DNA from: Phycisphaerales bacterium
Lineage (GTDB): Bacteria > Planctomycetota > Phycisphaerae > Phycisphaerales > UBA1924
Direction: 5' to 3'
Assembly: GCA_040217175.1 (NCBI GenBank)
Contig: JAVJNT010000001.1
Span: forward strand, 930,001 to 994,000
DNA: 64,000 nt
Part shown: in pieces, positions 25,445 to 34,249 of the stretch
How positions within the stretch are numbered: position 1 is the stretch's first letter
Layout: each line of letters opens with the position of its first letter
Translations under genes and position numbers: made by a program
The notes under the pieces: generated by a model
Seen by the model: only the letters and a program-made list of their open reading frames with translations
The model's database searches: none
Told to the model about the DNA's origin: nothing

Positions 25445-26926
25445 TCAAGGCTTTCGCCACACCCCGCACGTCCACGCATCCACCTCGCGTCCGCTGACCC
25501 CCTCCACTGCAACGAACGGTGTCAGCGGGTGCCACGAGAGCCCGCCGTAGGCAATGGACGCCACGCGCTCGAGGCCGGCTTGCTCCATGACCGCTCCGAC
25601 ATCGAGCCCCGCGGGGTGCGGGTGGGCCGCGAGCCATGCCGCGTCGTCGCGCTCGGTCGCAGTTGCCATCGACTGCACCCACGCCATGGCGGCGGGATCG
25701 ACGATCCAGTCATGGTCCTGGCTGAGCTGCTGATCGATGAGGCGCTGCAATCCCTCGCAGTATGTTCGGAGCCCCGCATCGCACGGTCCGAGCTCTGCCG
25801 CCACGATGACGAGACCACCGGGCCGCAGCGCGGCCGTCGCATCGCCGACCACCGCTCGCGGGTCTGCCGAGCGGCTGAGCGCGTGCCAGAAGACCACAAC
25901 GTCTACATCTGCGTCGTCGGCCGGCCGCATCGAGATCGGCAGGTCCTCGCTTGGCGCTGATCCGACCAGCCTCGTTCGGTAAGGCCGGCGTAGGAGCCCG
26001 CGGCCTCGCGGCACATCTGCCAGAACCGCCCGAAGCGGCGCCAGGTGGAACGCGGGGGGTGCCGGATCTCGTGCCACTTCGTTGCCGGCCGCGTCGATGC
26101 CCGACCATGGCAGCGCGAGCCGGCGCAGCACCGGCTCGCTCAGGCGCAGCTTTCGCACCAGGGCGTCGAACTCGTCGCTCGCGACCCTTCCAGACTCGCC
26201 CGACAGCCGATCCAGAAACGGACGACCGAACTCGATGAGCGACGCGACGATGCGTCGGTTGTCGGCGGTCTTCTGCTGCTCGTGCACCCGCATGCACGCG
26301 ACGGGATGGTCGATCGACTCGAACCGCGCCCCGGCCTCGAGCAGCCCGAGCCACATTTCGTGGTCCATCGTGAAGTGATTGGCTTCGTTGAGCCCACCGA
26401 TGCGCGCGAAGAGATCGCGGTCGAAGAAGGCCTCGGGTTGCACGATGAGTTGCCCCGCGAACCACCTCGTTCGCAGGCGGAGCAGGTTGGCCGCGTCGAT
26501 GGGGTCGGGAGGCGTGGGCGCAAAGATCGTGTTACCGTCCTCGACGAAGCGGCAGCGGCCGACGAGCACATCCGGAGCGTCCTCAGCCGCGAGCCGCTCG
26601 AGCATCGGGCCGAGGGCGCCGGGCTCGAGCCAATCGTCGGCATTGAGCCACGTAGCGAAGCGCCCGGTCGCGTGGTCGAGCACGCCCCGATTGATCGCGG
26701 CGCTCTGGCCGCCGTCGGGCGCGCTCTGCCAATGCGTGAGATGGGTCGCATCCTCGAGCAGGGCAACCGTGCCGTCGGTGCTGCCGCCGTCCATGACGAT
26801 GTGCTCGACGCCCCAACGCTGGGCCTCGGGCGTTGCGAGCTCGCGGGCGACCGACTCGAGGCACTCGGCGAGGTACTGCCCCTGGTTCAGCGACGGCGTC
26901 ACGATGGAGAGCAGCGGCGCGGGCAC
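25445..26926 (-). CDS. Glycosyltransferase family 2 fused to a methyltransferase-like domain
   Basis: A 493-residue protein. Residues 1-235 form a GT2 domain: LLSIVTPSLNQGQYLAECLES, VMDGGSTDGTVALL with the first nucleotide-binding Asp, WLNADDWLEPGAL with the DxD-type ADD, and the catalytic-region EAGA. It should transfer a sugar from a nucleotide sugar in the cytoplasm. The C-terminal 190 residues contain DVDVVVFWHALSRSADPRAVVGDATAALRPGGLVIVAAELG, the later half of a class I methyltransferase; the glycine-rich SAM motif I is not evident, so this part may be degenerate. The start is a GTG. It is co-oriented with the nitrilase gene 13 bases upstream. Confidence 0.85.
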   Translation of the reverse strand: MPAPLLSIVTPSLNQGQYLAECLESVARELATPEAQRWGVEHIVMDGGSTDGTVALLEDATHLTHWQSAPDGGQSAAINRGVLDHATGRFATWLNADDWLEPGALGPMLERLAAEDAPDVLVGRCRFVEDGNTIFAPTPPDPIDAANLLRLRTRWFAGQLIVQPEAFFDRDLFARIGGLNEANHFTMDHEMWLGLLEAGARFESIDHPVACMRVHEQQKTADNRRIVASLIEFGRPFLDRLSGESGRVASDEFDALVRKLRLSEPVLRRLALPWSGIDAAGNEVARDPAPPAFHLAPLRAVLADVPRGRGLLRRPYRTRLVGSAPSEDLPISMRPADDADVDVVVFWHALSRSADPRAVVGDATAALRPGGLVIVAAELGPCDAGLRTYCEGLQRLIDQQLSQDHDWIVDPAAMAWVQSMATATERDDAAWLAAHPHPAGLDVGAVMEQAGLERVASIAYGGLSWHPLTPFVAVEGVSGREVDAWTCGVWRKP

Positions 26927-26938
26927 GGCGGGGCGAGT

Positions 26939-27916
26939 CTACGACCGGTCGGCCGGGCCGTCCGCGGCCGATCCGTCGACGAAGCTCACGCCTTGACGGG
27001 AGCGGTCGACCGAGAGGCGGAGGACGTCAGGCCTCGCGTAGTGGCCCGAGGGATCGAAGTTCTGCCGCTCGGCCAGGACGGTGCTCGGATCGAGGTCGAC
27101 GACGAGCAGTTCCTCTTTGCCCACGACCGGAGGGAGGACCCACTCGCCATCCGGACCGGCGACGCACGAGCCGCCGTCGTAGAAGCAGCCGTGCGAGACG
27201 CCTCGATCGATCCAGGACGCGCGGTGCGGCACATGCTCGGGCACGTCGGCGGGCCGGATGATCGCGCTGGCCGACACCACGTAGCTTCGTCCTTCGCGGG
27301 CGATGAAGCGGGTGATGTCCTTCGTGAGACGCTCGCAGCCGGGCCAGAGGGCGACGTGCAGGTCGACGCCCTGGTCGTGCAGGGCCGAACGGGCCAGCGG
27401 CATCCAGTTCTCCCAGCAGTTCAGCACGCCCATCGTGAACGGGCCAACGCGATGGGCGCGCAGGCCGTGGCCGTCTCCGGCGCCCCAGGCCAGCCGTTCC
27501 TCGTAGGTCGGTACGAGCTTGCGGTGGATGCTGCGGATCTCGCCGGCGTCGTCGATCACGACGGCGCTGCAGTAGATCGTGTGGCCGCCGCGGTCTTCGG
27601 CGCGTTCGGCAATGCCGATCGCGACCGTGGTGCGCGAACGCCTGGCCGCTTCCTGGATGGGTTCGAGGTGGCCCGCGCCGATCTGCACGGCCTGATCGAG
27701 GTATGCGGCATGGACGTCCTTGACGTCGGCGGCGTCGAAGCGCGAGGCGTCCTGGCGGGCGAGCCACAGCGGGTAGGCCGGCACGAACGTCTCGCCGAAC
27801 GCGACGAGCGCAGCACCCGCCCGGCCCGCGTCGTCGATGGCCTTGACGACGCGCTCGATGGTGGTGCTGCGGTCGAGCAGCACCGGAGCGATCTGGGCGA
27901 TGGCGACCTTGATCAC
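26939..27916 (-). CDS. Nitrilase-family carbon-nitrogen hydrolase
   Basis: A 325-residue cytoplasmic enzyme of the nitrilase superfamily. The catalytic triad is visible: Glu42 (FGETFVPAYP), Lys133 (HRKLVPTYEERL, with a second Glu140) and Cys167 (LNCWENWMPLAR). The W-E pair after the Cys and the 'HRK-x-x-PT-x-E' stretch are typical of branch-1 aliphatic/aromatic nitrilases, so nitrile hydrolysis to the acid is more likely than amide cleavage. The substrate is not known. The GTG start overlaps the stop of the upstream TIM-barrel gene (GTGA), so the pair is coupled. Confidence 0.9.
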   Translation of the reverse strand: MIKVAIAQIAPVLLDRSTTIERVVKAIDDAGRAGAALVAFGETFVPAYPLWLARQDASRFDAADVKDVHAAYLDQAVQIGAGHLEPIQEAARRSRTTVAIGIAERAEDRGGHTIYCSAVVIDDAGEIRSIHRKLVPTYEERLAWGAGDGHGLRAHRVGPFTMGVLNCWENWMPLARSALHDQGVDLHVALWPGCERLTKDITRFIAREGRSYVVSASAIIRPADVPEHVPHRASWIDRGVSHGCFYDGGSCVAGPDGEWVLPPVVGKEELLVVDLDPSTVLAERQNFDPSGHYARPDVLRLSVDRSRQGVSFVDGSAADGPADRS

Positions 27917-28659
27917 GACTCATGCTCCTGCATCCCGAATGGCTCGGTGGCGTCGGTCCAAGCCCGCAGGGCGGACGCGGCGGCGCCGGTGGCATCTCGC
28001 AGCGAGCGAACGTCGGCAACGACCGTTACATTCGGGGCCGAGATCGAGAGCGCGGCGGCGTAGGCCGGCACGTCGAGTGTGCCGCCAGCCGAGCCTACCG
28101 GCACGTGGCCCGAGACGCCCGCGTCGCGCAGCCGGGCGGTCACGAGGCGGTCGCCGAACTGCGTCGCGGCCTTGGGCGCGCTCTGGTTGGCCATGATGGC
28201 CAGGGACGGGTCGAGGCCGAGATCACCCGTCTCGCGCGCGGGCCAGGCGTAGTCGGCCACGGCGACTTCGTGCCTGCGGGCGGCCGCTTCGATGACGGTG
28301 ATCGCTTCGGGATTCGGCTCGACCGGCAGCACCACGCTCACAATCGCTCGCGTTTCGACGAGGGCCGTCAGCTCCCGTGCCAGGCCGATGGCGTCGACGA
28401 TGGCCTCGGTCGCGCGCTCGACGTTCGGGCCCTCGGCAAGGTGCGCTGGTGGCAGCCACAGGTCGAAGCCCGTGCAGCGGAGCTGGTGGCGGCGCAGCAG
28501 GGCGGCGAGATCCCGGCGGGCCGAGCGATCGAGCGATCTGGGCCGCGTCTGCGGATGCGTCGCATCGAGCTGGACGGCCCGGTAGCCAAGCTCGGCGGCG
28601 AGCGCCACCGCCTCGCGCGCGGAGCCGTCGCGCCAGGCGCATAGGCCGAGCCCGAGCAT
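27913..28659 (-). CDS. Sugar-phosphate isomerase/epimerase-like TIM-barrel protein
   Basis: A 248-residue protein of the AP-endonuclease/xylose-isomerase TIM-barrel type. It starts MLGLGLCAWRDGSAREAVALAAELGYRAVQLDATH, the usual first strand and helix. The second strand is LRCTGFDLWLPPAHL and later strands are IVSVVLPVEPNPEA and VTARLRDAG. The metal ligands of real epimerases (Glu, Asp, His, Glu) are poorly kept, so catalysis is uncertain. The ATG at 28659 is preferred over a GTG eight codons upstream because the domain begins there. It is coupled to the nitrilase gene by a four-base overlap. Confidence 0.75.
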   Translation of the reverse strand: MLGLGLCAWRDGSAREAVALAAELGYRAVQLDATHPQTRPRSLDRSARRDLAALLRRHQLRCTGFDLWLPPAHLAEGPNVERATEAIVDAIGLARELTALVETRAIVSVVLPVEPNPEAITVIEAAARRHEVAVADYAWPARETGDLGLDPSLAIMANQSAPKAATQFGDRLVTARLRDAGVSGHVPVGSAGGTLDVPAYAAALSISAPNVTVVADVRSLRDATGAAASALRAWTDATEPFGMQEHES

Positions 28660-28740
28660 CGCGTTGGAACCCTGCTGGAACACCCAATGTTGTAGGCCAC
28701 GCGCGGCCGGACGCGGCGCTGGCGCTGCTAGGCTCTGCCC

Positions 28741-29394
28741 ATGCAGCCAGTCGGTGAACGTCCGCCCCCCTACCGCCTCGAGGCCATCCAGGTCGCGGCC
28801 TGGGCCACGTGGTCGGGCGCGCTGCTCGTAACGGGGCTCACGGCGTATTTCGTGTTCACGCTGCTGAAGCGGCTCGACCCGACGCTACCCGATTTCTCGG
28901 CATACGAGGGGGAGCACTGGCGGCTGCTGGGCGGCTACGTGGCCGAGCGGCTGTTCATCGGGGCCGACGTCGTCGGGTTCCTGGCGATCTGCATCGGAGG
29001 CGGCGCGTTCGCTCTGGCCTGCTGGCGCGGCCATCCGCATCCGCGGTCGTGGACGGCCGCCATCCGCGCGTTGCTCGTGATGGCCATGGTGGGTATCATG
29101 ACGTACCGGTTTGCCGTGCTTGACCCAGCGATGCAGGCCGATCTGGCGGCCTATCGGCAGGCGGCGGCTCTGGGTGATACGCAGAACGCCATCGAGCTGC
29201 AGCAGGCCTACGACGTGCACCACAGGACCGCCAGCAACGTCATGGTCGCGAGCCTCCTGCTCTCGCTGGGCGCACTGGGCTTCACGCTGGCGACGACGCG
29301 GCGCGTCATGACCGGCGCGGCCGGCGATCGCACGCCCGCCCCAAAACCCTCGAGGTTGCAGGAGCCCGAGCTGGCCAGGGGACCGCGGCGGTGA
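28741..29394 (+). CDS. Four-helix membrane protein resembling DUF4149
   Basis: A 217-residue inner-membrane protein with four helices (about 20-42, 76-98, 104-122 and 163-181). The layout, with a large polar loop before helix 4 and the motif 'DVHHRTASNVMVASLLLSLGAL' at the end, recalls DUF4149/TMEM205-like proteins (which usually have F-x-x-L-H-x-x-S at this point). The match is moderate. The C-terminal 35 residues are polar. The gene overlaps the start of nth by GTGA. Function unknown. Confidence 0.7.
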   Translation: MQPVGERPPPYRLEAIQVAAWATWSGALLVTGLTAYFVFTLLKRLDPTLPDFSAYEGEHWRLLGGYVAERLFIGADVVGFLAICIGGGAFALACWRGHPHPRSWTAAIRALLVMAMVGIMTYRFAVLDPAMQADLAAYRQAAALGDTQNAIELQQAYDVHHRTASNVMVASLLLSLGALGFTLATTRRVMTGAAGDRTPAPKPSRLQEPELARGPRR

Positions 29395-30185
29395 CCGTGC
29401 GCACGCCCGACAACCCCCGTGGGTTGCGAGACCTGCCCTTCCGCGTGCCCGAAGTGACCAAGGCCGAGAAGGCGCGGGCCCGGCGCCTCGCCAAGGCCCT
29501 GGCCGAGCGGTACCCGGACGCGTACTGCGAGCTCGACTTCACCAGTCCGCACGAGCTGCTGATCGCCACGATCCTGTCGGCCCAGGCGACGGACGTGGGC
29601 GTGAACAAGGCGACGCCCGGGTTGTTCCGTGCGTTCCCGACGCCGCAGGACTACGCCAGCGCCACGCCGGCGAAGATCGAGAAGCACGTCCGGTCGATCG
29701 GGCTCTTTCGCAACAAGGCCAAGGCCATCCACGCGGCCATGACCAGCGTCGTCGAGGACTTCGGCGGCGAAGTGCCCCGGACCATGGACGAACTGCTCAC
29801 CCTGCGGGGCGTGGCACGCAAGACCGCCAGCGTGGTGCTCGGAAACGCCTTCGGTATCAACGACGGGTTCGTCGTCGACACGCACATCGAGCGGCTGAGC
29901 AAGCGGTTCGGGCTGGCGCCCCAGGACGCGACGGTCGCGATGGTCGAGCGGCACCTGATTGCGCTCTTCCCGCGTGACCAGTGGGCCGACTTGAGCCACC
30001 GCATCATCTTCCACGGCCGGCAGGTGTGCAAGGCGAGGGGCTGGCTGTGCGAGGGCGACAGCATCTGCCGGCGATTCTGCGAGAACGCGCGGGGTAGCAA
30101 GGGAAGTGCATCGAAGGGGAAGCGAGCCCGCCGCGATTCGAACGCGGAACCTCTGGCTTCGGAGGCCAGCGCTCTATCCAGTTGA
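29391..30185 (+). CDS. nth: Endonuclease III (DNA glycosylase/AP lyase)
   Basis: A 264-residue base-excision repair enzyme that removes oxidised pyrimidines. The helix-hairpin-helix LRGVARKTASVVL carries the catalytic Lys144, and VVDTHIERLSKR carries catalytic Asp163. An iron-sulfur loop follows with Cys213, 220, 226 and 230, giving the spacing C-x6-C-x5-C-x3-C instead of the usual C-x6-C-x2-C-x5-C. Residues 245-264 (RARRDSNAEPLASEASALSS) are encoded antisense to the tRNA-Arg gene, so this C-terminal tail is probably dispensable. The GTG start overlaps the upstream stop (GTGA). Confidence 0.93.
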   Translation: MTVRTPDNPRGLRDLPFRVPEVTKAEKARARRLAKALAERYPDAYCELDFTSPHELLIATILSAQATDVGVNKATPGLFRAFPTPQDYASATPAKIEKHVRSIGLFRNKAKAIHAAMTSVVEDFGGEVPRTMDELLTLRGVARKTASVVLGNAFGINDGFVVDTHIERLSKRFGLAPQDATVAMVERHLIALFPRDQWADLSHRIIFHGRQVCKARGWLCEGDSICRRFCENARGSKGSASKGKRARRDSNAEPLASEASALSS

Positions 30186-30196
30186 GCTACGGGCTC
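30123..30196 (-). tRNA. tRNA-Arg (anticodon CCG)
   Basis: A 74-nt tRNA read on the minus strand. The acceptor stem GAGCCCG pairs with CGGGCTC, the D-arm is GCTCAACTGGATAGAGC, the anticodon stem-loop CTGGC-CTCCGAA-GCCAG gives CCG (decodes CGG), and the T-arm is CCGCG-TTCGAAT-CGCGG. The discriminator is G and CCA is not encoded. It lies wholly inside the 3' end of nth (antisense) and touches the upstream edge of the MFS gene. Confidence 0.95.
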
Positions 30197-30229
30197 GGAG
30201 CGGTCGACCCTGCGTCGACCGACGGGCTC

Positions 30230-31561
30230 ATGGTAAGGACACTCGTGGTGGCAAGCAAGGCCAGCCCCAGCCCACGGGCCGATCAGCCCGCCATGCTGCC
30301 AGCCCCGCTGTGGGCCGTCTTGTCGTTTACCTTCGCCGGCAGCGTGGGCACCGCCGTCGCCACGGCCGGCGTGCCGTTCCTGGCGCAGAGCGCGTATGGC
30401 TACGGCGAGACCAAGATCTTCCTGCTCGCGCTGCTGTACGGCGTGGTGTACATCCCCGGGGCGCTGGGCGTCGGGCCGGCGCTCCGCCGATTCGCGGCCC
30501 GGCACGCGTGGCTGACCAGCGGGCGGCTGCTGGCGGGCATCAGCATCGTGCTGGGGCTGCTGGCCGCGCTCCCGCTGCTGACGAGGCCGTCGGCCGAGGA
30601 CGGCACGCTGGGGGCCTGGGCCATCTGGCTCATGATGGCGGCCCAGGGACTGCTCAGCGGTGCGACGTGGCCCATCGTCGAGAGCTACTTGAGCGGCGGG
30701 CGGCGCGGCCAGAGCCTGCGGCACGCCACGGGCTTGTTCAACATCACGTGGGGCACCTGCATCGTGGTGTCGCTGGCCGCGCTCGGGCCGTTCGTCCGGC
30801 CTCACCCGCTCGAGGCGCTCGCAGCGATGCTGCCGGTGTACCTCGCGTGCGCCTTGCTCACGATCTGGATGGGCCCCGAGCCCGCGCGCAGCCTGCCCGA
30901 TGCGCACCCGACCAGGCCCGCCCGGTACAAGAAGCTGCTCTCGGTGTTCCGCGTGCAGCTTCCGACGAGCTTCCTCGTCATCGCGGTCCTCGAGCCGGCC
31001 TCGCCGTTCTTGATCGCCAGCGTGGCCATCGAGGACCCGTGGCGTGCACCGGCGGCCGCGATCTGGCTGGCGACGCGGGTGGCCACGTTCGTATTGCTCA
31101 CGCGGTGGCACGGCTGGCACGGTCGCTGGGCCATGCCAATGATCGCGGCGCTGCTGCTGCTCGTCGGGTTCGCCGGCATCACGGTCGGCCCGAACATCGA
31201 TGCAGTTGCGACGGCCCGCGTGCTGGTGCTCGGCGGGCTGGCGGTGCTCGGGCTGGGCGTGGGCATGATCTACACGGGCGCCCTCTACTACGCCATGGAA
31301 GTTGGCGACGCCGAGATCGACGCCGGGGGCAAGCACGAGGCATTCATCGGGCTGGGGTACTTGGGCGGGCCGCTGGTGGGCCTGATGGCCTACGGGTTCG
31401 CGCAGCCGCACGGCCCGATCGCGACGAGCCCGAGCCTGCTGCTGCTCGCGATCGCCGGGTCGCTGGTGGTGGTGCTGGGATTCGGATCGGTGGCGTGGGC
31501 GTTCGCGTCGGGCAGGCGGGAGTCGGCGGCGCCGATCGGCGACGATACGGGAGATCACTGA
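30230..31561 (+). CDS. Major-facilitator-type membrane transporter
   Basis: A 443-residue integral membrane protein with about 12 hydrophobic helices and a central cytoplasmic loop around residues 195-225, the arrangement of the MFS. The first helix starts near residue 25 (PLWAVLSFTFAGSVGTAVATAG) and the conserved glycine-rich helices 4-5 (LMMAAQGLLSGATWPIVESYLSGG) are visible. The substrate is unknown. The frame opens inside the tRNA-Arg gene; I prefer the ATG at 30230, beyond the tRNA, and an ATG at 30291 is a further option. Confidence 0.78.
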   Translation: MVRTLVVASKASPSPRADQPAMLPAPLWAVLSFTFAGSVGTAVATAGVPFLAQSAYGYGETKIFLLALLYGVVYIPGALGVGPALRRFAARHAWLTSGRLLAGISIVLGLLAALPLLTRPSAEDGTLGAWAIWLMMAAQGLLSGATWPIVESYLSGGRRGQSLRHATGLFNITWGTCIVVSLAALGPFVRPHPLEALAAMLPVYLACALLTIWMGPEPARSLPDAHPTRPARYKKLLSVFRVQLPTSFLVIAVLEPASPFLIASVAIEDPWRAPAAAIWLATRVATFVLLTRWHGWHGRWAMPMIAALLLLVGFAGITVGPNIDAVATARVLVLGGLAVLGLGVGMIYTGALYYAMEVGDAEIDAGGKHEAFIGLGYLGGPLVGLMAYGFAQPHGPIATSPSLLLLAIAGSLVVVLGFGSVAWAFASGRRESAAPIGDDTGDH

Positions 31562-31770
31562 TTCCGATAGCTTTCACCCTGGGTGGTGAACGCCACGCGG
31601 CTCGGTTGCGAATAACTGAGGACGGGTGACGGTACAACCATCCCCGACGATCCTTGTAGCTGGGCGAGATCGCAAGCCGCAGGGGTCCATCGAGCCGATG
31701 CGATGGCTTGCGGCCCGATCATGCGGCACGATCCTGGATGGATCGTGGGCGAGAGACGTCAGGAGGCACT

Positions 31771-34104
31771 ATGCGACAGACCGGAACGAGCACGCGCGTC
31801 TTCACCACCGCGGCGGCACTGCTGGCCGCCCTCGGCGCAGCGGTCGCGTCGCCGACGGCCCTGGCCTCGCAGAACACGGCCGTCGAGCAGGCCAAGACGG
31901 TCACGGCTCAAGACGAGCGCGTGTGGTCGGACGATCTGTGGGCCGCTGCGACGCGTGGCGACCGGTCTGCGTTCCACAAGCTGCTCCGGTCCGCCGCCGA
32001 CGACGTGCGTGACCCCATGCTCGCCGACGTGGCCGAGGCACTGGGCATCGCCCTCGACGAGCACACCATCGCGCGACACGAGAAGGTCGAAGAGCACCGC
32101 GAGACCGTCCGCGCGACGCTCGAAACGCTTGCGAGCGAGCCGGAGCCGCGCGAGCGTGAGGAGTCGCTGCTCGAGGGCATGAGCGCCGCAATCGCGTTGC
32201 ACATGCTGGCCGACGACAAGGAAGGCGTGCTGGAAGAAGGACCGGTACAGGAGCTCGTTTCCGCGGCCGATGCCGAAGCGAGGCTGGCCGAGCAGGACGG
32301 CCGGTGGTACGCCGCCGCCGAAATGTTCGAGCGCCTGCATGCGCTGTACGAGGATGAGGGCACGTACCTGGGGGACCGCAAGCGGCAGCTCAAGCGGCTC
32401 TCGCTCGTCGCGACGTATGCGCCCGAGCGCAACCACGAGCTGCGCAGCCTGCGGCTGGTCGAGACCGGCGAAGAGGCCCTGCCCCCCTACAACCCGGCGG
32501 GCAACTCGGTCGACGAGCGGCTCGAGGACATCGAGCCGCTGATGCTGCTGTACGCCATGGTCAACGCCGACCGGCACCACGTGTCGGGGTCGGCGATGAA
32601 GGACCTGCTGGTGTCGGGCCTCAAGGGCCTGCGCCTGCTGGCCGAGACCGAGGATCTGTACGGACAGTATCCGCAGCTCGCCGACGAGCAGGCACGCGCG
32701 CGGTTCATCGAGGAACTCGCATCCGCGGCCGCCGACCTCGAGCGGGCGCCCGTCGCCAACGACCGGACGATGCAGACCGTGGTCCGCAACGTGCAGAGCT
32801 GGAACCGGCAGACCGTGCGGCTGCCCGAGACGCTCGTGTTACGGGTGTTCGGCGATGGCGCCATGCGGGCGCTGGACGACTACACCGAGATCATCTGGCC
32901 CTACGACGTCCGCCAATTCGAGCGCAGCACGCGCGGCAACTTCAGCGGCATTGGTGTTTCCATCCAGATGAACAACAAGCGTGAGATCCAGGTCGTTACG
33001 CCGCTGGACGGCACGCCCGCACAGCGTGCCGGCGTGCGGGCCGAGGACGTCATCACCGCCGTCAACGGCGAGAAGACCTTCGGCATCTCGCTCAACCAGG
33101 CCGTGGACAAGATCACCGGCCCCAAGGGCACGCCCGTGGATATCACCGTCCGCCGCGGCGAAGAAGACGCCGAGGAAGAGGTGACCTTCACGATCGTCCG
33201 CGACACCGTCGAGCTCAAGACCGTGAAGGGCTGGGAGCGTGTCGACGCCGTCGAAGACAACTGGGACTGGATGATCGACCCGATCTACGGGATCGGATAC
33301 GTCCGCCTGACCGGCTTCACCGAGAACACGACCGCCGACTTCGACAAGGCACTGGCCGAGATGGAAGAGCAGGGCGTGCAGGGCTTGATCCTGGACCTGC
33401 GGTTCAACCGCGGCGGCTTGCTCGATCAGGCGGTCGAGATCACCAGCCGATTCGTGGACTACACCAAGAGCCAGCGCACCTTCGGGCAGGTGGTCGTCTC
33501 GACCCGCAACGAGCGGACCGACGGCACCGGCATGGCCCCCGAGCGCCTGCAGCGCCGCAACTCGTTCCTGCCCGAGATCCCCGTGGTCGTGCTCATCAAC
33601 GAGGGCAGCGCGTCGGCGAGCGAGATCGTGGCCGGTGCCATCCAGGACTACGCCGAGCAGTCGGCCGCCAAGGCCGTGGTGCTGGGCCAGACCAGCTTCG
33701 GCAAGGGCAGCGTGCAGAACGTGCTGCCGATCGACCCCAACCGCCGCTCGGCACCGCGGGCGCTCATGAAGCTCACCACGCAGTACTACGTGCTGCCCGG
33801 CGGGCGGATGATCCACCGCGTGCCCGGCAAGGTCGAGCACGGCGTGGTGCCCGATCTCTCGGTGTCCATGCTGCCCGACCAGGTGGCCGAGAGCCTGATC
33901 CTTCGTCAGGAGGCAGACGTGCTGGTGCTCGACGAGGACGGCAACCCGCCGGCCATCGAGGACCGGCCCGATCCGTCGCGCTTGATCGACGAGTCGATGG
34001 ACCTGCAACTCAACGCCGCCCTCGTGCTCCTGCAGTCTCAGACGCGGCCGACGGCCGGTGCGGCGGCGATGCTGCCCGCCGACGCCGATCGCAGGACTCC
34101 CTGA
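31771..34104 (+). CDS. S41-family carboxy-terminal processing protease (Prc/Tsp-like)
   Basis: A 777-residue exported serine protease that should trim or degrade proteins in the periplasm. A signal peptide (to about residue 33) is followed by a large helical N-terminal region, as in Prc rather than CtpA. A PDZ domain spans about 395-480 (FSGIGVSIQMNNKREIQVVTPL, AGVRAEDVITAVNG). The S41 catalytic part has LDLRFNRGGLLDQAVEI, the SASASE motif (near residue 613) with the catalytic Ser, and Lys645 in GQTSFGKGSVQ. AGGAGG precedes the ATG. The protein ends in a hydrophilic tail. The gene is followed by pdhA, with no clear functional link. Confidence 0.92.
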   Translation: MRQTGTSTRVFTTAAALLAALGAAVASPTALASQNTAVEQAKTVTAQDERVWSDDLWAAATRGDRSAFHKLLRSAADDVRDPMLADVAEALGIALDEHTIARHEKVEEHRETVRATLETLASEPEPREREESLLEGMSAAIALHMLADDKEGVLEEGPVQELVSAADAEARLAEQDGRWYAAAEMFERLHALYEDEGTYLGDRKRQLKRLSLVATYAPERNHELRSLRLVETGEEALPPYNPAGNSVDERLEDIEPLMLLYAMVNADRHHVSGSAMKDLLVSGLKGLRLLAETEDLYGQYPQLADEQARARFIEELASAAADLERAPVANDRTMQTVVRNVQSWNRQTVRLPETLVLRVFGDGAMRALDDYTEIIWPYDVRQFERSTRGNFSGIGVSIQMNNKREIQVVTPLDGTPAQRAGVRAEDVITAVNGEKTFGISLNQAVDKITGPKGTPVDITVRRGEEDAEEEVTFTIVRDTVELKTVKGWERVDAVEDNWDWMIDPIYGIGYVRLTGFTENTTADFDKALAEMEEQGVQGLILDLRFNRGGLLDQAVEITSRFVDYTKSQRTFGQVVVSTRNERTDGTGMAPERLQRRNSFLPEIPVVVLINEGSASASEIVAGAIQDYAEQSAAKAVVLGQTSFGKGSVQNVLPIDPNRRSAPRALMKLTTQYYVLPGGRMIHRVPGKVEHGVVPDLSVSMLPDQVAESLILRQEADVLVLDEDGNPPAIEDRPDPSRLIDESMDLQLNAALVLLQSQTRPTAGAAAMLPADADRRTP

Positions 34105-34249
34105 GCACGCGTGCATCTCGGGCGACTTGGGGTGGCCGGCGCGTTAGACTTGGGCGTGCCGGCCGCGCGTGCGCCCTGCCGGAGACCGAATCCTGACGTG
34201 CCCGGGCTGGCGGCAGCCTGGCGCAGCCCCCGGGGAGCAGCGACCGACC

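Noticed and set aside
29651-31558. 635-codon minus-strand frame across nth, tRNA-Arg and the MFS gene
   Set aside because: Runs through a tRNA gene and has repeat-like Arg/His/Gln composition; not coding.
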